64,000 nt of DNA, from NCBI GenBank assembly GCA_036583965.1, contig JAZBQD010000013.1, forward strand, positions 10,848,763 through 10,912,762. The letters run 5' to 3'. The DNA is from Prunella strophiata (lineage: Eukaryota > Chordata > Aves > Passeriformes > Prunellidae). Shown here in pieces: positions 44,801-54,533 of the stretch. Below the pieces are notes generated by a model, which was not told the origin of the DNA, ran no database searches, and saw only the letters and a program-made list of their open reading frames with translations. A program made the position numbers and the translations under genes. Every line of letters starts with the position of its first letter. The stretch's first letter is position 1.

Positions 44801-47800
44801 ATGGTACCTGCAAAATATGTTCCTTGCAGGACCAGCATGTGTCTTAACTACAAAGCCTTGGTCCTAGGGGCAGTGGTGTTTCCCAGGTGCACACCAAATG
44901 GCAAACATAGGAGCAAAGGCTAAAAGCCAGCTCCCATGCAGTTATTTCCCAGAAACCAGGAGACACAGTGCTCTGTGCTAGGAGGGTATTGTGCAGGATT
45001 TGGCAAAAAAATCCCAAAATAGCATAGACTGGAGGAGACCATGCATGCTATTTTAACTCTGCCATGGACTAAGCTCCCTTTCCAGTCCCTGAAGTGTGAA
45101 CTGGTTCCAGGGTGGCCTGGCAGTTTTCATGCTGTTCACAGCTGCCTTGCTCCATTTCTATGTACAAATGTATCTGTTGGGCACCTGCAGCCATGAAGGG
45201 AGAGCCTATGCCCCAAACATGTATTGCATTGAGCAGCTTTGGTCCTTGACATGCCAAGAAACCAAAATATCTATCCTGCCTTTGCTGTGTTAGCCTCCTG
45301 TCCTGTGGGAGTACATCTGGCACCACTGCCCAAGGGATCTGGCAGAGGGAAGCCTGCAGAGGACAGTGTAAGAAACCTGGCAGGATTCATGGCTGATGCT
45401 CTGGACCAGGACCTGGAGATCCTTCTTTGTTAAAGCAGCCTCCATTTATTGCAGGCCATTTATTCATGTAAGCAAAGCTTTATAGGATTAAGGTGGCTTG
45501 TCCTAAATCCAGTCTTCAAACACAGGGGGGATTTCCCAGCAAATTCCTATTCCATTTGGAGAGCAAACACTTTTGTATCAGCAGCTGCCCTGTGTGCTCC
45601 TCCTGCAGCCAGTGCTGCTCCTTTGGTCCCTGCCTAACCCTGACAATCTCCCATCACACTGGCCAGGCCCTAACCAGTATCACAAAATCCTCTGCCCAAC
45701 TTCTTATCATTTAGGCACCATTACCCAGACTGGAGCATTGTTCAGGCACTATGGCCACCCCTGTAAGGTTTGCTGGCTTAATCCCTCCTGCACCACAGGG
45801 AGGGGAACAAAACCCCAGAAATATGTCCCTCCTGTTTCAGCTAGCACCCCACATGGCTGCTTGGGGCCCAATGGGTCGAGCAAGCAGCTGTGGAAAGCAG
45901 TAACAAGGCTCCTTTCCCTTTCCTGCCAGAACTCACGGTAGGTTGACTTTCCATTTCATGAAAGTGCGCTCCGTCCCCCCGGCTGTGAAGACGTAACGCC
46001 CAGTCGTGGGAGATGGCAAAGTCAGAGACACCATCCGGGTGGCAAATGAAGGCTGAGGACTTGTGGGGGTTGCCATCCACTGGCAGTATCTGCAAGCCCA
46101 CCTGGAAGGGAAGAGAGAGTCTGGGAGGGCTGGGGGTCCCACTGGGGCAGTGCCACGTCCTCTTCCCCAGGAGCTTGCTCAGCTCTCAGGCAGGACCAGT
46201 CTACACGTGGTTTCATCTTCAAGGAAATTCCCAAGGGCCCACCAGCTCTGCAAGGGAGGACTCTTGTACAGCTGGGCAGGTGGGGCTCCATACCTTGTCC
46301 TTTGTAATGTACACCAGGTAGTGTTGCCGGGGGTCTGCAGAGCTTGTCCTAGGGAGGATTTGTATCTTCTCCAAGGGGGAGCCATAGGTTGGTCCCAAAA
46401 GGGTCTTTCTAAAGGCAAACAATGTATTTATCCACTCTAGGCCACCCAAAACATTTTGCCCTCTGAACAGCTGTTGTGTGGAAGGATGGGTAGATATGGG
46501 AGGATGTGCAGAGGCTTTGTGCTACTGGCTGAGAGAACAGGATAGGACAGGGTCCCTGGCTAGAAGGGACTATACTGGGGCTCAGAAATTAATTTAGTGC
46601 TCAGGGATTATTATGCTTTGCTCATGTGGACTTCGATCTCTTTATCTGATGTCTAACTGCTACATCTCAGGTCCAACGTGCTGAAGAGACCAAGATCCAC
46701 CTGCAGCCACAACCTTGCTAAATGACTCATTAGTGAAGAGCAGAGTGGGCATAAGAATGGAGTGACCTGGGGGCCCTAGAGCCATCCCAAGATCTGCATC
46801 ACAGATGGAAAATCACATGCTCATGAGTGGGAGTATGGTGGTCATTAGAACACAGGGTCAGAAGGTCCCAGATAATGGCAGGCCTGAATCAATCCTCTAC
46901 CTGCACGTTTTGGTCGTTGTGTTGTAGAGCTTCATTTTGTAGCAGTTGTTGGCAGTGAGGAAGAAGGACTCGGTGCTGAGCTGTGGGTACCAGGTCAAGC
47001 ACAGGGGCACTGCATCCTGCTCCAGCCTGTCCCTGTGTGTGACCACCAGGTGGTCCTTGATGCTGCTGGTCAGGTCATATTCAACCTGGAGGGAAGACAA
47101 GGAAACACAGCAACTCCCCTGTGGTCTGCCCTGCACCCTTCACCTTGTGGATTCACTGGTGGGGAGAGGGCTGGGAGCCATAGAACCAAAAATGGAGTCT
47201 CCTTTGATGGCCTTGTCCAGCCCCACCCCTTTAACCACAAACCTTCACTGTCCTTTAAACTTTTGCATCAACCCACCAGCTGCCGGTCCTCCCCGAGGCT
47301 CAGGAGCCTGGGCTCGTTGCTGTCTGAGTGGACCCCAAAGAGGATGCTCCGGATGGGTTTGTAGTGGGAGTCCAGCCCTGCCAGGTGTTCCCAGCATCTG
47401 CTCCCCTTCTGCAGGACTCTCTTGTAAACAGTCACTGAATAATTCTCATCCTGCAACAACAGCACAAAGCTCAACGAGGGAAATATTTTTCTTTGTACAG
47501 ATCATCACCAGTTGCTACAACCTCTGAGCCAAACTATTTCAATGCTGCCTCAATCCTTCTACAGCGAGACATGGGATTGAGGGAGCAGCCCCCTCCCAGA
47601 GCACCAGCCAGAAGGAAATCCCTGCTCCAGCCCCTTCTTCGGATGGATGCAGAGCTAAACTTGTCACTAAAGTTAGGGACTGGGCACTGCTAGCAGCGGG
47701 TCTGCGGAGCCGCTGTGACTGGTGACGTTTTTACAGAGTGACTCTTCAAACCGGGAAAAGCATTTCGGAGTCAGGAAGCCCCAGGGGAGGAACAGCCCTC

Positions 47801-50800
47801 TGCCCTGCTCGCTCTGCATTTCAGAGTCACCGAGCCCCAGGGGAGGAACAGCCCTCTGCCCTGCTCGCTCTGTGCCTCGCAGGATGGCCGGCAATTCCCA
47901 GTCCCTCCCAAAGCTGCCCCGCGAGCAGCGCATGTAAATCACCGAGCGGAAAAAACAAGCTTACAGCGGTTGCGAGGTAATTGGAATCGTGAGAGAAGCT
48001 GATGTGAGTCACGGGACCTTGCGAGAACTGGAATTTCTCGCAGATGGACTGAAGGGAAATTGCATCAAGGATGTAAACGCTTCCATCAGTAAAACCAGCA
48101 GCCAGAAAATGACCTGGAAAGCAGACCAGAAGGCTCTCACGACACCATCACTCCTCCCAGGAAAGCCAATGCTTGGCACATGGTCAGGTCACAGGGCTGG
48201 GATACCTTCAGGATCATAGGATAAGCACTGGATGCCAGCCTCAGTGAATATCCTGCTAACGAGGTACTGGGTCTGCTTGTATTCCCACACCTTCAGCAGC
48301 CCACAGTGACTCCCCACAGCCACGAATGGCTCCTGAGGGTGGCAGGCAATGGCATTCACAGCTTTCTTCGCCTCTGCCATGATTCTTTCAAGCCTTGTGC
48401 TGTCTGTTGCAACACGGAACATGGTTGCATCAGAGGTTGAAAGGATAAAGTTCCTGTTTAGCATGAGAGAAACAGAATTTGATGAATCAGACCAACTGGC
48501 TCATGTCCCTGCAAGCTATATTACACATCAGTCTCTTTTTGGCAAGTTAGTTGGACAATCACTTATATTTTGTGATACACAGTATGCAAACACTCCTTGA
48601 CCTGGAAGGCAAGTGACACTTTGTATTCATGACCTGGGAAATGGCCACAGGAAGACACTGGAGCCAGTTCCATTTTCTACTTGGCTGGGCAAGCCAAAAG
48701 ATGAATGGCATCTGGGGAGCTCCTGCCATTTTCAAGTCACTGGTGTGTGAGATGGACAAATGAGCAACTGGAGATACTCTGAAAGGCCTTTTCACTTGTC
48801 TCCATGCCACCATTGTCAGTGGCTCCAGGTTGACCGTGCTGCCATGGCCCAGGTCAGAGGGCAGTTTCAGTCCCTGTCTGCTCACTTGGCCACGCTGAGC
48901 AGAGAGGTTTCACTGTGTGACTGGTGATGTGTGAAGCAGACAGCAGGATAATTATTCATATTGCAGCACAAATATGTACAGTTTCAGTCTGCCTGAGTCT
49001 GGACCCAGTAAAAGGGACAAGAGAGGATCACACAGAAATCCCAGAAGGGTTTGAGTAGGAAGGGACCTTAAAGATCATCTTGTTTCAACACCCTCCACTA
49101 GACCAGGTTACTCCAAGCCCCATCCAACCCGGCCTTGAACAATTCCAGGCATAGGGCATCCACTGCTTTACTGGGAAACCTGTGCCAGGACATTGCCACC
49201 CTCACAGTGAGGAATTTCTTCCTACATCCCATCTAACCCTGCCCTCTGCCAATTTTAAGCCATTTTCCCCTTATTCTGTCACTCCCTACCCTTGTCCAAA
49301 GTCTCTCTCCATGTTTTGGAGCCCTTGAGGCACTGGAAGGTGCTATAAGGTCTCCTTGGAGCCTTCTCCAGGCTGAGTCTGGGAGCTGCACAGACAGAGA
49401 ATTGGGGAAGCACAGCCTCTTTGCCAGCTGTTCCATCACAGCCACCAGTTTGTGCACATCTGGCCCAGGCAGTGATGGACTCTGCACCCCTTGCGTGCCT
49501 TAGCTGGGCTCTCCAGCCATTCCTAACCCCACCAGTCTCCAGGATGAGCTCAGGCCTTCCCTTCCCCTTTGGGACACCAAACCATCCCCCAGGACACTGC
49601 TCCAGGCTGGAGAAGAATCTGTCCCACATGGCTCTTTGGAAAACACGTGTGGCCAAGAACAGACATTGCCAGGAAAGACTTAACAGGAGTGACAGACATG
49701 TGGTTTGCAGGCTGGATGGAGCCACACAACAGCTTCATGTGGCCTGCAGACTCCCTGTAAATCCTCAGGCACAGCTGTGTCATGCAGAGGGACAGAGAGG
49801 GGCTGGTGACCAGCCGGTGTGGTACAACCCGGTGCCATGGCCCCAGTTAGCTTGCCAAGCCATGATAAAATCCAACTGGATACAGCCATGCCTGGGAAGG
49901 GTTTAGGGGAGGATTAAGGGGCCCAGTGAGAGCTGGAGGCTTGGCATTAGCACTGCCTGGAGTGCTGGGTACGTGACAGGGAAGCTGATCATCACTAACA
50001 CCATGTCTGCACCAAGGCATCACCTGGAGCTCAGAGTCTGGGATGTGCAGGAGCCCACCCACACTCCTGCCCAGGAGCCTGGGCACAGGCCTGAGTCCTG
50101 CTCCAGACCAGGCAGAAGCCCATGGAGCAGCTCTCACTGGGCACCTCCCCAGCTTTCAGCTGCAAGGCAAACACAGGAGAAGAGCTGTGTTGGTAAAGAG
50201 ACACTCACCTGGTGAGAAAAGGGTGGCTGCTGCCTGGGAGGCCACTGGGAGCATCACGAAGGATTGTGGAGAAGGAGATGGACTGGATGGGACCCACTTT
50301 GTTGTGGCTGTATTTGCTGAGGAGCCGCAGCTGCCCATCGTAGAATTTAACCTGTCCTTTCGCATCACCTGTGGCTATACAGCTGCAGGGAAGGGAAAGT
50401 TAGTAACACACTGACTGACAGCTCCCATGTATTTCTTGGAGAGAAAGATCCTTGAGTGGAAGCAATTCTCTTCCCCATTTCTCTGCACAAGCACATGAGC
50501 ACAAATGTGCAGGAGAAAGCCAGGGTTGTGCAGAAAGCAGCGGTTCTGCTGTGACCCTGCCGCGTCCCTGCCGTGTCCCCAAGGCTGTCGCGGCGTTTGG
50601 TGGCTGTCTGCTCCCTCTGCCGGCAGCAGCCAGGAGGCTGAGCCACTGTCTGAGCTATCCCAGGGGAGCTGGCATCGCATCACCATGACTTTTCAACTTC
50701 ATTTCCACTCCCAGACAAATCCATTGCTGAAAAATTACTCATAAACCAGCAGCACTTTCCTGCATGAGTGACCATGCTGCCAAGTCACTTAAAACTCCAA

Positions 50801-53800
50801 CATTATCTCTGCCACTCCTACAGCTGAGCTGTCTGAGGACTGTACCTACAGCTACTGAAGAGGGCTGCCCCATTACCTCTCCAACACCTGGAGCACGGTG
50901 AGACTCTCGTTTTGCACTGACACCACCTTGGTGGCTGTTACTCCGTGGGGTTTGGCTGGCAGCTCCTTGGGGAGAGTGCGGGGATTGTCCATGTCCCACA
51001 CCACCAGCTTCCCGGTCGAGGTGCCCGTCAGAGCTTGGGTGTTGTTAAAATGGAAAACTGTCTGGCTGAACTGTCCCACCAGGCACTTGAAGGTCTGTGG
51101 AGACAGCAGCCAGGCTGTGTTTTCATCCCAGAGCTGATTCTGCCCTCCTCGAAGCAGAGAGGTTTCTGCTTGGTCCTCATGACATTCCCTTCCTGTCCCA
51201 TGGCAGGACAAGAGACAAGAGCCCCAGGAGAAAATGCAGTGGGGCACTTTGGAGAGAGAGCCCTGCTTGAGCTCAGCTTGGGCAAACTTGGCTTGTCCCT
51301 GTCTGAGGGGGACAAGGCTGGGGCCATGGCCACTGTTTTTGCTTAAGGGGATGGGGAGGGACAGTGCTGCTGCCATCAGGAAAGCCAAGAGGGTGACATG
51401 CTGTGGTCCCTCCCTGCTGTTCTCACCTGGTTGCTCAGGAATGGTGTCCCGTACCGCAAACCAGAATCATCCTGGGGAAAGCAGAGAAAACATCCAGGAC
51501 AGGGATTTTGGAACCGAGCTTTGCAATGCCAGCATGTCCCCTGCCTGCCATCTGGGCCTTGGCCCCACACTGTGGTGACCAAAGCAGGGCTCCTGGGGCA
51601 GAAAGGCTCCAAGGTCTTCCATGGAGTACAAAACAGTCCTCTCCTTCCACCTGCTTCTTTCCAAAAACTGCTGAGTGGCACAAGGCCCATGGAAAAGCAG
51701 GAGTGGGAGAAGTGAAGAGCATCCCTGCCACAGCTGGGCCTTGACCAGTGTGAGAGTGGAGGGAGTGTGATACTCTGTCCAGACCACTTTGGGATCTGGC
51801 AAGGGCAGGGGGCAGGGAAGGGACAGGTCTGCAGAGTGACCCCAGTTGTGGACAGACACCCAGCCCCTGAGCCCCCCCTGCCACCTCCTTTCTGGCACCA
51901 GAAACACGACTTCCCATGTCCCTACTTACCCACAGGTAAAATATCACCTGGGTTCTGCTGTTGCTGACAAGCTCATGGGGATTCTGAGGGTTAAAAATTA
52001 CATAATCCTGAAATTCAAAGAATTGCATTAGCACCAAGCTGAGCAATGCTTTCTGCTTATTCTTCCATCTAAAACCACTGCTTTTATTCAAAACCACCTC
52101 ACTAGCTGTGCTGAACTGAAATCAGAGGACAGCCCATGCCTGTCAGGCATCAGAGGAACAGGGATGACCCCTTGGGATGCTCTGCTGCAGCAGGGTGCCC
52201 CAGGGATGGGGTGTGATCCTGCCTCCCATGGGGAGCAGGTGAGGATGGGGCTGCCCAGTCCAGCCCAGGCCATCCCCTCTGCCCCCCTTGGCCATGGTCA
52301 CTCACCTGATACCCAAACTCAGGCTTCAGCTCTGTGCTGCACATGGGTTTCTCTGTGGGCCAAGTCCATCTCCAAACAGAAACTTTCTGAAAAAGAAAGG
52401 GAGAAAAATCCAAGGAACACTCCCATGGCTCTCTGGGAGGTTTGGGGAGCCAGGTGAATCCCATTCCCAACTGCAGGGGATGGTGTGGCCTAAAAGACTG
52501 GAGCAGGCTAAAACCCAGCACAGCCTGGCAGCAGAAAGCTTAATTTCAGGAAATAATACTAGAAATTGCTTAGATGAAAGTGATGAAGTCAGAAGCTTTT
52601 ATCCCAAATTAAGATCCATTTTCTCAACTCTGCAGCATTCACTTTAATGAAATCCAGGTCTGCCTTCTAATGGCTCAGCAAAAACAAGGCATCACTCTGC
52701 AAACCCACTCTCCCCATCTGAATTCCCACCTCCCCTGTGCTGCACTGCAAAAAAACTTCCAGATCTCTATCCTGCAAAGAAAGAGGAGATGTTCTCTTCA
52801 CCTGCACAGCAGCAGCACTAATGGTCACCAAATACTTGGCATCCTGGGAAATGGCAATGGCACAGACCCCGTCCTCTGAGTGACTCTCGAAGATGGTGCG
52901 CACGGGTACCCTACGGAGCAGAGATCCCATGGGTGCTCCTGGCAGCACAGGGGGTTCAAGGCACCCACTTGGCAAAGCCTGGGGCACAACCCACCCACCC
53001 TGGTCTGTGTGGAAGAAGGGATGGAAGGGAGGCTGCAAACACTGGTGCAGTCACAGGCTGGTGCTCAGTGTCCCCTCCATCCCTTCCTCCCATGTAAATG
53101 GAACTGGGAAACAACTCACCAGGGTTCTTTGAAGATCCTGCAGCATGGAGATGTGATGTACTTAATCTGGGAGAGCTCAGCCCCATCTCAGTGTCCCATG
53201 AGTGTGGGTGATACAAAGACTATGAAGGACTTGGTTTGGTTTTGGTTCCTTTGCTGCTTTTTAGTCTGTCCCTGTGTTCTCCCATTTTACTCTCAGCTGA
53301 GACTGGAGTCAGTCCTGAGTGATTTACTGGACACAGGGGGTTTCCAAAAGAGGAGGTTCCTGGGAGCTTACCCAGAGTAGGAGTCCCACACGATGATCAT
53401 AGCATCTGGCCCTTGGTCAGCAGTCGCAACCCAGCGTTTGTCTTCACTCACACACAGGCAGGAGATGACATTCGTGTGGCCCTGGGGGAGGGAAGCAGCA
53501 AAGTGCCCTGGAGGCTGCAAACCTGGGGCTGTTCTGTTCATACCTTTTGTATGGGCTGCTCTTGGGTTTGGTTATAGGTGACTCCTGAGCACAGGGCACC
53601 AAAAGAGAGATGGAGGGAGAGGGTTCAGGAGAAGGGGAGGAGAAGGAGGGAGATGCTCGGCTGTGCCAGACCTGCAGGTGGAACTGCCTGTTCCGCAGGA
53701 TGTCGTGGATGACCACTGTGTGGGAGGAGACGTACAGCAGCACCCGGTCCTCCCCGTCCATCAGGCTGTGCACAGCCAGGCTGCTGTTGTAGCCAAACAC

Positions 53801-54533
53801 CCAGGACAGGTCCTGCAGGGAAAAGAAATCAGCTCCTGGCTCTCAGCTGCCAGGACAAAAAAGGCACATGAGGTCAGTGGGGTGATGGAAGAGAGCAGGG
53901 CAGGAGAGCCAGATGCCATGTGGACTACCCTGGTGGCACTGTGCCCGTTGGTACTCACGAGGGGGTGAAGGCTCCTGTCCCTGGTCTTCCGGAACAGCAT
54001 CCCTGGCATGGCCACCCACACCATGCTGGCAGAGCCTTTGTGCCGTGTGTGCTTCTCCCTGTAGCCTGAGAGAGGCTGGAGATGGCTCCCTTGGGCTCAG
54101 TCAGTGCTGGGGGTGGTTCAGGGGCTCCAGCACCCTCCAGGCAGGATGTCCCTGCAGTGCCCTCCCCCAGGGTGCCCTGGCTCCCAGCCCAGGTGCTGGG
54201 CAGGGTGTCTGAGATCCCCATACCTAAAGGAGATGACCGGGGACACGACGGTGACTCATTATAATCCTCTGGTGGTGCTTCTTTCTTCTCCCTGGCAGCA
54301 GCAAGGGCTTCCTTGAAAAGGAAGAGAGGTTTTGGTGAATGCTGGCTTCTGGGCTGGTCTGGATGGACACTGCCCTGTGGCTACTGAGAATGAACCCCAG
54401 CATATCTCAGATCCCAAGGGCTCTGTTTCCACTGGGATCTGCCCCAGACCCTGTTTCAAACTTTTCATGGTGCTGTCCTCACCTCCTTAGGCTGTACATC
54501 TGTCTCCTGAGTTGTCTGTTTGTCCTGGGACAT
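38727..54533 (-). CDS. CFAP251: CFAP251 (WDR66), radial-spoke WD-repeat protein; gene-level CDS span, 22 exons, two apparent frameshifts
   Basis: CFAP251 is an axonemal protein of the radial spoke 3 / calmodulin- and spoke-associated complex, needed for sperm flagella. Twenty-two exons with matching phases join to roughly 960-985 residues. They give a short N-terminus ([17 protein letters not shown]), a WD-repeat region from [10 protein letters not shown] (about residue 83) to FMKWKVNL (about 745), and a C-terminal EF-hand-like part ([42 protein letters not shown]). Every block aligns with human CFAP251 as I know it. The long Glu-rich N-terminal extension of the human protein is missing or lies in exons I could not find. 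Exon 17 has one extra base at 46002 and exon 22 one extra base at 38752-38753. Without correction the protein would stop early in exon 20. Whether these are assembly errors or real damage is open. The remaining introns are short (about 110-2,250 bp) and hold one CR1, one MIR-like relic and small duplications. Confidence 0.93.
39170..39356. repeat. Diverged tandem duplication, about 107-bp spacing
   Basis: CTGTTCCAAACTGGTGAGGAC followed by TGGGACATGAATTG, AAATGCAG and ACAATGGGCA at 39170 recurs from 39277 as CTGTTCCAGGCTGCTGTGGAC, TGGGACATAAATTG, AAATGCGG and ACAATGGGCA. The copies differ at many sites, so the event is old. It lies in CFAP251 intron 21. Confidence 0.6.
39668..39769 (-). CDS. 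CFAP251: CFAP251 exon 21
   Basis: It encodes [18 protein letters not shown] and ends SELDTYDST plus one base. The human counterpart is GEHMTEEEMLDCFASLFG. The exon is 102 bp with a GTACAG donor. Confidence 0.9.
40945..41173 (-). CDS. CFAP251: CFAP251 exon 20 (EF-hand-like)
   Basis: It encodes [38 protein letters not shown] and [14 protein letters not shown]. This is the helix-loop-helix region that follows the WD repeats in CFAP251. The exon is 229 bp with a TCTTTAG acceptor and a GTGAG donor. Confidence 0.94.
41174..43257 (-). other. CFAP251: CFAP251 intron 19
   Basis: This is a 2.1-kb intron. Several plus-strand reading frames of 90-200 codons cross it, but they lack splice or homology support. 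I see no named repeat. Confidence 0.75.
43258..43401 (-). CDS. CFAP251: CFAP251 exon 19
   Basis: It encodes [39 protein letters not shown] and IGFYPSEEE, very close to human ([28 protein letters not shown]). The acceptor is CCTGGCAG. The donor, GTTGGT, is weak. Confidence 0.93.
43603..43693 (-). CDS. CFAP251: CFAP251 exon 18
   Basis: It encodes [20 protein letters not shown] and [10 protein letters not shown] after completing a split Pro codon. Human has [20 protein letters not shown]. The exon is 91 bp. Confidence 0.93.
43694..45936 (-). other. CFAP251: CFAP251 intron 17
   Basis: This is a 2.2-kb intron. It holds a possible tRNA-derived SINE relic at 43946-44035 and nothing else I recognise. 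Confidence 0.75.
43946..44035 (+). mobile_element. Possible MIR-like SINE relic
   Basis: TTAGTGGAATGAGTACAGGG, CTGGGAGCCAGGAG and GACTTGAAC follow the order of the tRNA-related head of MIR-type SINEs (box A, then GGGAGTCAGGA, then a box B remnant). It is short and decayed, so the call is tentative. Confidence 0.35.
45937..46101 (-). CDS. CFAP251: CFAP251 exon 17, one-base insertion
   Basis: It begins [20 protein letters not shown], then [13 protein letters not shown], nearly as in human. After that the frame moves by one base: the expected [20 protein letters not shown] is encoded in the neighbouring frame. Removing the base at 46002 restores the WD blade and also gives 164 bp, exactly the phase that exon 18 needs. 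Read as it stands, the exon has no stop and goes on in the wrong frame. Confidence 0.88.
46294..46408 (-). CDS. CFAP251: CFAP251 exon 16
   Basis: It encodes [19 protein letters not shown] and [10 protein letters not shown]. Human has KTLLGPAYGSPIEQTQVLP and RYLVFINRDK. The exon is 115 bp and its phases fit. Confidence 0.94.
46901..47085 (-). CDS. CFAP251: CFAP251 exon 15
   Basis: It encodes [39 protein letters not shown] and [13 protein letters not shown]. This is a WD-repeat segment. The exon is 185 bp with a GTAGAG donor. Confidence 0.94.
47277..47450 (-). CDS. CFAP251: CFAP251 exon 14
   Basis: It encodes [40 protein letters not shown] and [11 protein letters not shown], matching human [21 protein letters not shown]. 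The exon is 174 bp and in phase. Confidence 0.95.
47761..47872. repeat. 56-bp tandem duplication
   Basis: A block starting CATTTCGGAGTCAGGAAGCC and continuing CAGGGGAGGAACAGCCCTCT is repeated 56 bp further on with very few differences. It lies in CFAP251 intron 13. The high similarity points to a fairly recent duplication. Confidence 0.8.
47965..48113 (-). CDS. CFAP251: CFAP251 exon 13
   Basis: It encodes [20 protein letters not shown] and [18 protein letters not shown]. Human has LLGAGFTEGTVYILDAMSL and [18 protein letters not shown]. The exon is 149 bp with a GTAAGC donor. Confidence 0.95.
48206..48453 (-). CDS. CFAP251: CFAP251 exon 12
   Basis: It encodes [40 protein letters not shown] and [16 protein letters not shown]. 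This is a WD-repeat segment aligned with human throughout. The exon is 248 bp. Confidence 0.95.
48454..50208 (-). other. CFAP251: CFAP251 intron 11
   Basis: This is a 1.75-kb intron containing a CR1 copy at 49035-49385. The remainder has no coding block that I recognise. Confidence 0.8.
49035..49385 (-). mobile_element. CR1 LINE 3' fragment
   Basis: Read on the plus strand it is the reverse complement of a CR1 tail: GGAAGGGACCTTAAAGATCA, CACTAGACCAGGTTACTCCA, CCCCATCCAACCCGGCCTTG, GGCATCCACTGCTTTACTGG, GAGGAATTTCTTCCTACAT and CTATAAGGTCTCCTTGGAGC. At about 350 bp it is the longest CR1 piece in the window. It is inserted in the same orientation as CFAP251. Confidence 0.92.
50209..50382 (-). 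CDS. CFAP251: CFAP251 exon 11
   Basis: It encodes [38 protein letters not shown] and a variable tail up to HPFLT. Human has IVTGDIKGNIKFYDHTLSI. The exon is 174 bp with a GTGAGT donor. Confidence 0.93.
50877..51094 (-). CDS. CFAP251: CFAP251 exon 10
   Basis: It encodes [20 protein letters not shown] and [18 protein letters not shown] and ends TVLQVLE plus two bases of Ser. Human has KLVGKFSQSIFHLNLTQ and GKLVVWDIHRP. The exon is 218 bp. Confidence 0.94.
51427..51471 (-). CDS. CFAP251: CFAP251 exon 9
   Basis: This short 45-bp exon encodes [15 protein letters not shown], with clean CCCCAG acceptor and GTGAGA donor sites and phase 0 on both sides. Its position agrees with the human WYEERDTLAHSAPLLTE segment. 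Confidence 0.8.
51930..52007 (-). CDS. CFAP251: CFAP251 exon 8
   Basis: It encodes [20 protein letters not shown] and VIFYLW. Human has [20 protein letters not shown]. The exon is 78 bp with a GTAAGT donor. Confidence 0.94.
52306..52386 (-). CDS. CFAP251: CFAP251 exon 7
   Basis: It encodes [20 protein letters not shown] and KPEFGYQ. Human has [20 protein letters not shown]. The exon is 81 bp. Confidence 0.93.
52802..52910 (-). CDS. CFAP251: CFAP251 exon 6
   Basis: It encodes [20 protein letters not shown] and [16 protein letters not shown]. Human has IPVHTIFDS and THDAKYLATISDAEVQ. The exon is 109 bp. Confidence 0.94.
53372..53481 (-). CDS. CFAP251: CFAP251 exon 5
   Basis: It encodes [20 protein letters not shown] and [16 protein letters not shown]. 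Human has [20 protein letters not shown]. The exon is 110 bp with a CCCCCAG acceptor and a GTAAGC donor. Confidence 0.95.
53672..53812 (-). CDS. CFAP251: CFAP251 exon 4 (start of WD region)
   Basis: It encodes [20 protein letters not shown] and [19 protein letters not shown], close to human [17 protein letters not shown]. The exon is 141 bp and phase 0 on both sides. Confidence 0.95.
53959..54065 (-). CDS. CFAP251: CFAP251 exon 3
   Basis: It encodes [20 protein letters not shown] and [15 protein letters not shown]. The phases and splice sites (CTCTCAG acceptor, GTGAGT donor) fit the neighbours. The segment is less conserved than the WD region. Confidence 0.75.
54224..54311 (-). CDS. CFAP251: CFAP251 exon 2
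   Basis: It encodes [20 protein letters not shown] and PSCPRSSPL plus one base of Gly. It has a TTTTCAAG acceptor and a GTATGG donor. The composition is Glu/Lys-rich, as expected for the N-terminal part. Confidence 0.75.
54483..54533 (-). CDS. CFAP251: CFAP251 exon 1 (inferred start)
   Basis: The ATG at 54533-54531 (G at -3) begins [17 protein letters not shown] and runs into a GTGAGG donor at phase 0, joining exon 2 cleanly. The start is the only nearby in-frame Met. Human CFAP251 has a much longer acidic N-terminus, so an additional upstream exon is possible. Confidence 0.65.
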
